From: Rubrobacter sp.
GTDB taxonomy: Bacteria > Actinomycetota > Rubrobacteria > Rubrobacterales > Rubrobacteraceae
Length of the DNA: 6,915 nt
Reading direction: 5' to 3'
NCBI GenBank assembly: GCA_016781885.1
Contig: JADDPM010000111.1
Coordinates: 1 to 6,915 of the forward strand
A program made the position numbers and the translations under genes. Shown here piece by piece: positions 5,713-6,915 of the stretch. Each line of letters starts with the position of its first letter. Positions within the stretch are counted from its first letter, which is position 1. Below the pieces are notes generated by a model. It was given only the letters and a program-made list of their open reading frames with translations, was not told the origin of the DNA and ran no database searches.

Positions 5713-6003
5713 GTCTACCTCTTCTCTCCGGCTGAATCGAAAGAGTTATGCCCAAAAATAGCTTACTCTAATAACATCTACTATCTAGAGTATGACGCTC
5801 GGTTAGCCCTCCAACCAGTCAGCACCTCTGGGGGCGATTAGCTTCTCGCATCACGCTTTCCTGGCTCTAGCTTTCGAGTCGATTCTATTTGCTGAGCGCC
5901 GACCTCGGTGAACCGGACGCTAGACCTTAGCTCAGGCGCCTTTGTGATTTGAAACGTGCATGCTAACCCAGGAACTCCCCAAACCAGTATCACTCCTTAG
6001 TAG
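5713..6003. other. Intergenic region upstream of the membrane operon
   Basis: There is no intact gene. The first 80 bases should hold the operon promoter: the stretch is AT-rich with several -10-like hexamers on the minus strand but no TTGACA-like -35. The remainder, 5820-6000, has only short open frames. One of them, read on plus around 5822-5905 as FLALAFESILFAERRPR, could be a further scrap of the PIN toxin remnant that follows, in a different frame. That is a guess. Confidence 0.4.
5764..5792. repeat. 7-bp inverted repeat, possible operator
   Basis: TACTCTA (5764-5770) and TAGAGTA (5786-5792) are perfect inverted copies with centres 22 bp apart, about two helical turns. They lie 52-80 bases before the start of the membrane operon. 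This spacing suits a dimeric regulator, but a 7-bp repeat in AT-rich intergenic DNA can arise by chance. Confidence 0.25.
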
Positions 6004-6219
6004 TGGTACCGTTCAGCTGGCGAGGACCGGGGCGATGCTACGCTCCGCCAGCGACTATTGGCCGCCCGCATCGCTATTGGGCACGACCTGATCCTGCTGC
6101 ACAACGACGGCGACTTCGAGAACATGGCGAGGGCAATGCCCGAGCTCACCCTCTCCCGAGCATGCTCGATCGAGCCGGGTTGGCAAATCGTTACACATGT
6201 TGCTTCTCTGATCGGCTAA
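6004..6219 (+). pseudogene. C-terminal relic of a PIN-domain (VapC-like) toxin
   Basis: This frame has no start codon with a ribosome binding site: it begins right after an in-frame TAG at 6001. It runs 71 codons to a TAA at 6217. The core reads LLAARIAIGHDLILLHNDGD then FENMARAMPELTL. This resembles the last helix-strand-helix of PIN-domain ribonucleases such as VapC, where the C-terminal acidic residues sit in a D.DF motif (here NDGDFE) followed by a helix and ELRL-like strand. The first half of the domain, with its N-terminal aspartate and middle glutamate, is missing, and no antitoxin gene is nearby. It cannot be an active nuclease. The last 20 residues (WQIVTHVASLIG) do not match and may be read-through. 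The family call rests on motif memory only. Confidence 0.5.
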
Positions 6220-6313
6220 AAAGCTGAAGGTTGAGAGCTAGCTACTATATTAAAGGATACAATTTTGGGGTATAACCTTACATGAGGGAAGGCAATAGAG
6301 AGAGGTTGCGAGC
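6220..6313 (+). promoter_or_regulatory. acnA leader with promoter-like AT-rich stretch and ribosome binding site
   Basis: The DNA turns markedly AT-rich between 6240 and 6280, with several -10-like hexamers (TATATT 6246-6251, TACAAT 6258-6263, TATAAC 6271-6276). None has a good -35 at standard spacing, although TTGAGA occurs at 6231-6236. AGAGAGAGG (6297-6305) sits eight bases before the ATG at 6314 and is a convincing ribosome binding site. Confidence 0.45.
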
Positions 6314-6915
6314 ATGCAGAGTAACGACCCCTTTGGCACCCAAAGAAGCCTGGAGACCGGCTCCGGCGAGGTAACGTACTACAGCCTCAAAACACTGGAC
6401 GAGCAGGTGGGGGGGGACGTATTCTCGCTGCCGTTCTCGATCCGGGTGATGCTTGAGTCACTGTTGCGGAACGCGGGCGGGAAATTCGTCGCGCGGGAGG
6501 ATGTCGAGGCACTGGCGAACTGGCCGGAGTCGATCGGCGGGGAGCTACCCTACCTGCCGGCGCGGGTCGTTATGCAGGACTTCACGGGCGTACCGGCGAT
6601 AGTGGACCTCGCGGCGATGCGGAGCGCGATGCAGGCGGTCGGCGGGGACCCGAAGAAGATTAACCCCCTCGTCCCGACCGACCTCGTGATCGATCACTCG
6701 GTGCAGGTTGATGCGTTCGGCTCGGCTGCCGCGCTTCAGTTCAATGCCCAGCGCGAGTTCGAGCGCAATCATGAGCGTTACGAGTTCCTGAAGTGGGGCC
6801 AGCAGGCCTTCGATAACTTCTCCGTCGTTCCGCCCGCGACCGGCATCGTCCACCAGGTCAACCTGGAGTACCTGGCGAAGGGCGTCATCGTCAAGGACGG
6901 CGTCGCGATGCCGGA
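6314..6915 (+). CDS. acnA: Aconitate hydratase, N-terminal part (3' end outside the window)
   Basis: Aconitase converts citrate to isocitrate through cis-aconitate in the TCA cycle, using a [4Fe-4S] cluster. The visible 200 residues carry the AcnA/IRP1-type N-terminus: YYSLKTLDEQ (near 22-31), LPFSIRVMLESLLRNAGG (near 43-60), LPARVVMQDFTGVPAIVDLA (near 89-108), NPLVPTDLVIDHSVQVDAFG (near 126-145) and ERYEFLKWGQQAF with PPATGIVHQVNLEYL (to about 190). The DHSVQVD segment carries substrate-site residues and the spacing agrees with full-length AcnA of about 900 residues. The cluster-binding cysteines lie beyond the window. The start at ATG 6314 is supported by AGAGAGAGG eight bases upstream and by the family's usual N-terminal length. 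No gene of the same strand is close upstream, so it probably has its own promoter. Confidence 0.95.
   Translation, partial: MQSNDPFGTQRSLETGSGEVTYYSLKTLDEQVGGDVFSLPFSIRVMLESLLRNAGGKFVAREDVEALANWPESIGGELPYLPARVVMQDFTGVPAIVDLAAMRSAMQAVGGDPKKINPLVPTDLVIDHSVQVDAFGSAAALQFNAQREFERNHERYEFLKWGQQAFDNFSVVPPATGIVHQVNLEYLAKGVIVKDGVAMP

Noticed and set aside
3614..6273. ATACCCCAAAA at 3614-3624 and its reverse complement at 6263-6273, seeming to flank the accessory block like element ends.
   Set aside because: The match stops after 11 bases on both sides. Roughly several 11-bp inverted matches are expected by chance in a window of this size, and the copies are not next to recognised relic ends.

Overview
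The window looks like chromosomal DNA of a high-GC actinomycete. A Rubrobacter-type organism is my best guess, from the style of the aconitase, phosphopentomutase and Yip1-like proteins; this is inference, since no rRNA or other taxonomic marker is present. Ordinary metabolic genes at both ends frame a stretch of accessory DNA and gene debris.

Left part (1-1182): the 3' end of a sensor histidine kinase, then about 490 bases with no intact gene. That gap holds a probable decayed coding fragment on the minus strand and a terminator-like hairpin that competes with an overlapping hairpin. It is followed by a small, very acidic TTG-started protein with a good ribosome binding site.

Core block (1183-3478): deoB (phosphopentomutase, minus) diverges from a GNAT acetyltransferase (plus), which converges on a multi-pass Yip1-like membrane protein (minus). 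DeoB links (deoxy)nucleoside salvage to pentose phosphates. The other two have no assignable substrate.

Accessory block (about 3480-6240): visibly less GC-rich in places. It has one plus-strand gene for a two-helix membrane protein with a coiled coil and a soluble tail. Facing it is a two-gene minus-strand operon: a membrane-anchored protein of an actinobacterial family of unknown function, then a membrane-anchored protein that is almost entirely coiled coil. Between the two arms lies the frameshifted C-terminal relic of a DDE transposase, not recorded by any intact reading frame. On the right is the startless C-terminal relic of a PIN-domain (VapC-like) toxin. Three membrane-tethered unknown proteins bordered by transposase and toxin debris is the most unusual arrangement here. 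Whether the three work together is speculation.

Right end (6314-6915): the first 200 codons of acnA, aconitate hydratase of the TCA cycle, running off the window.

No tRNA, rRNA, CRISPR array, intact insertion sequence or recognisable known riboswitch was seen.
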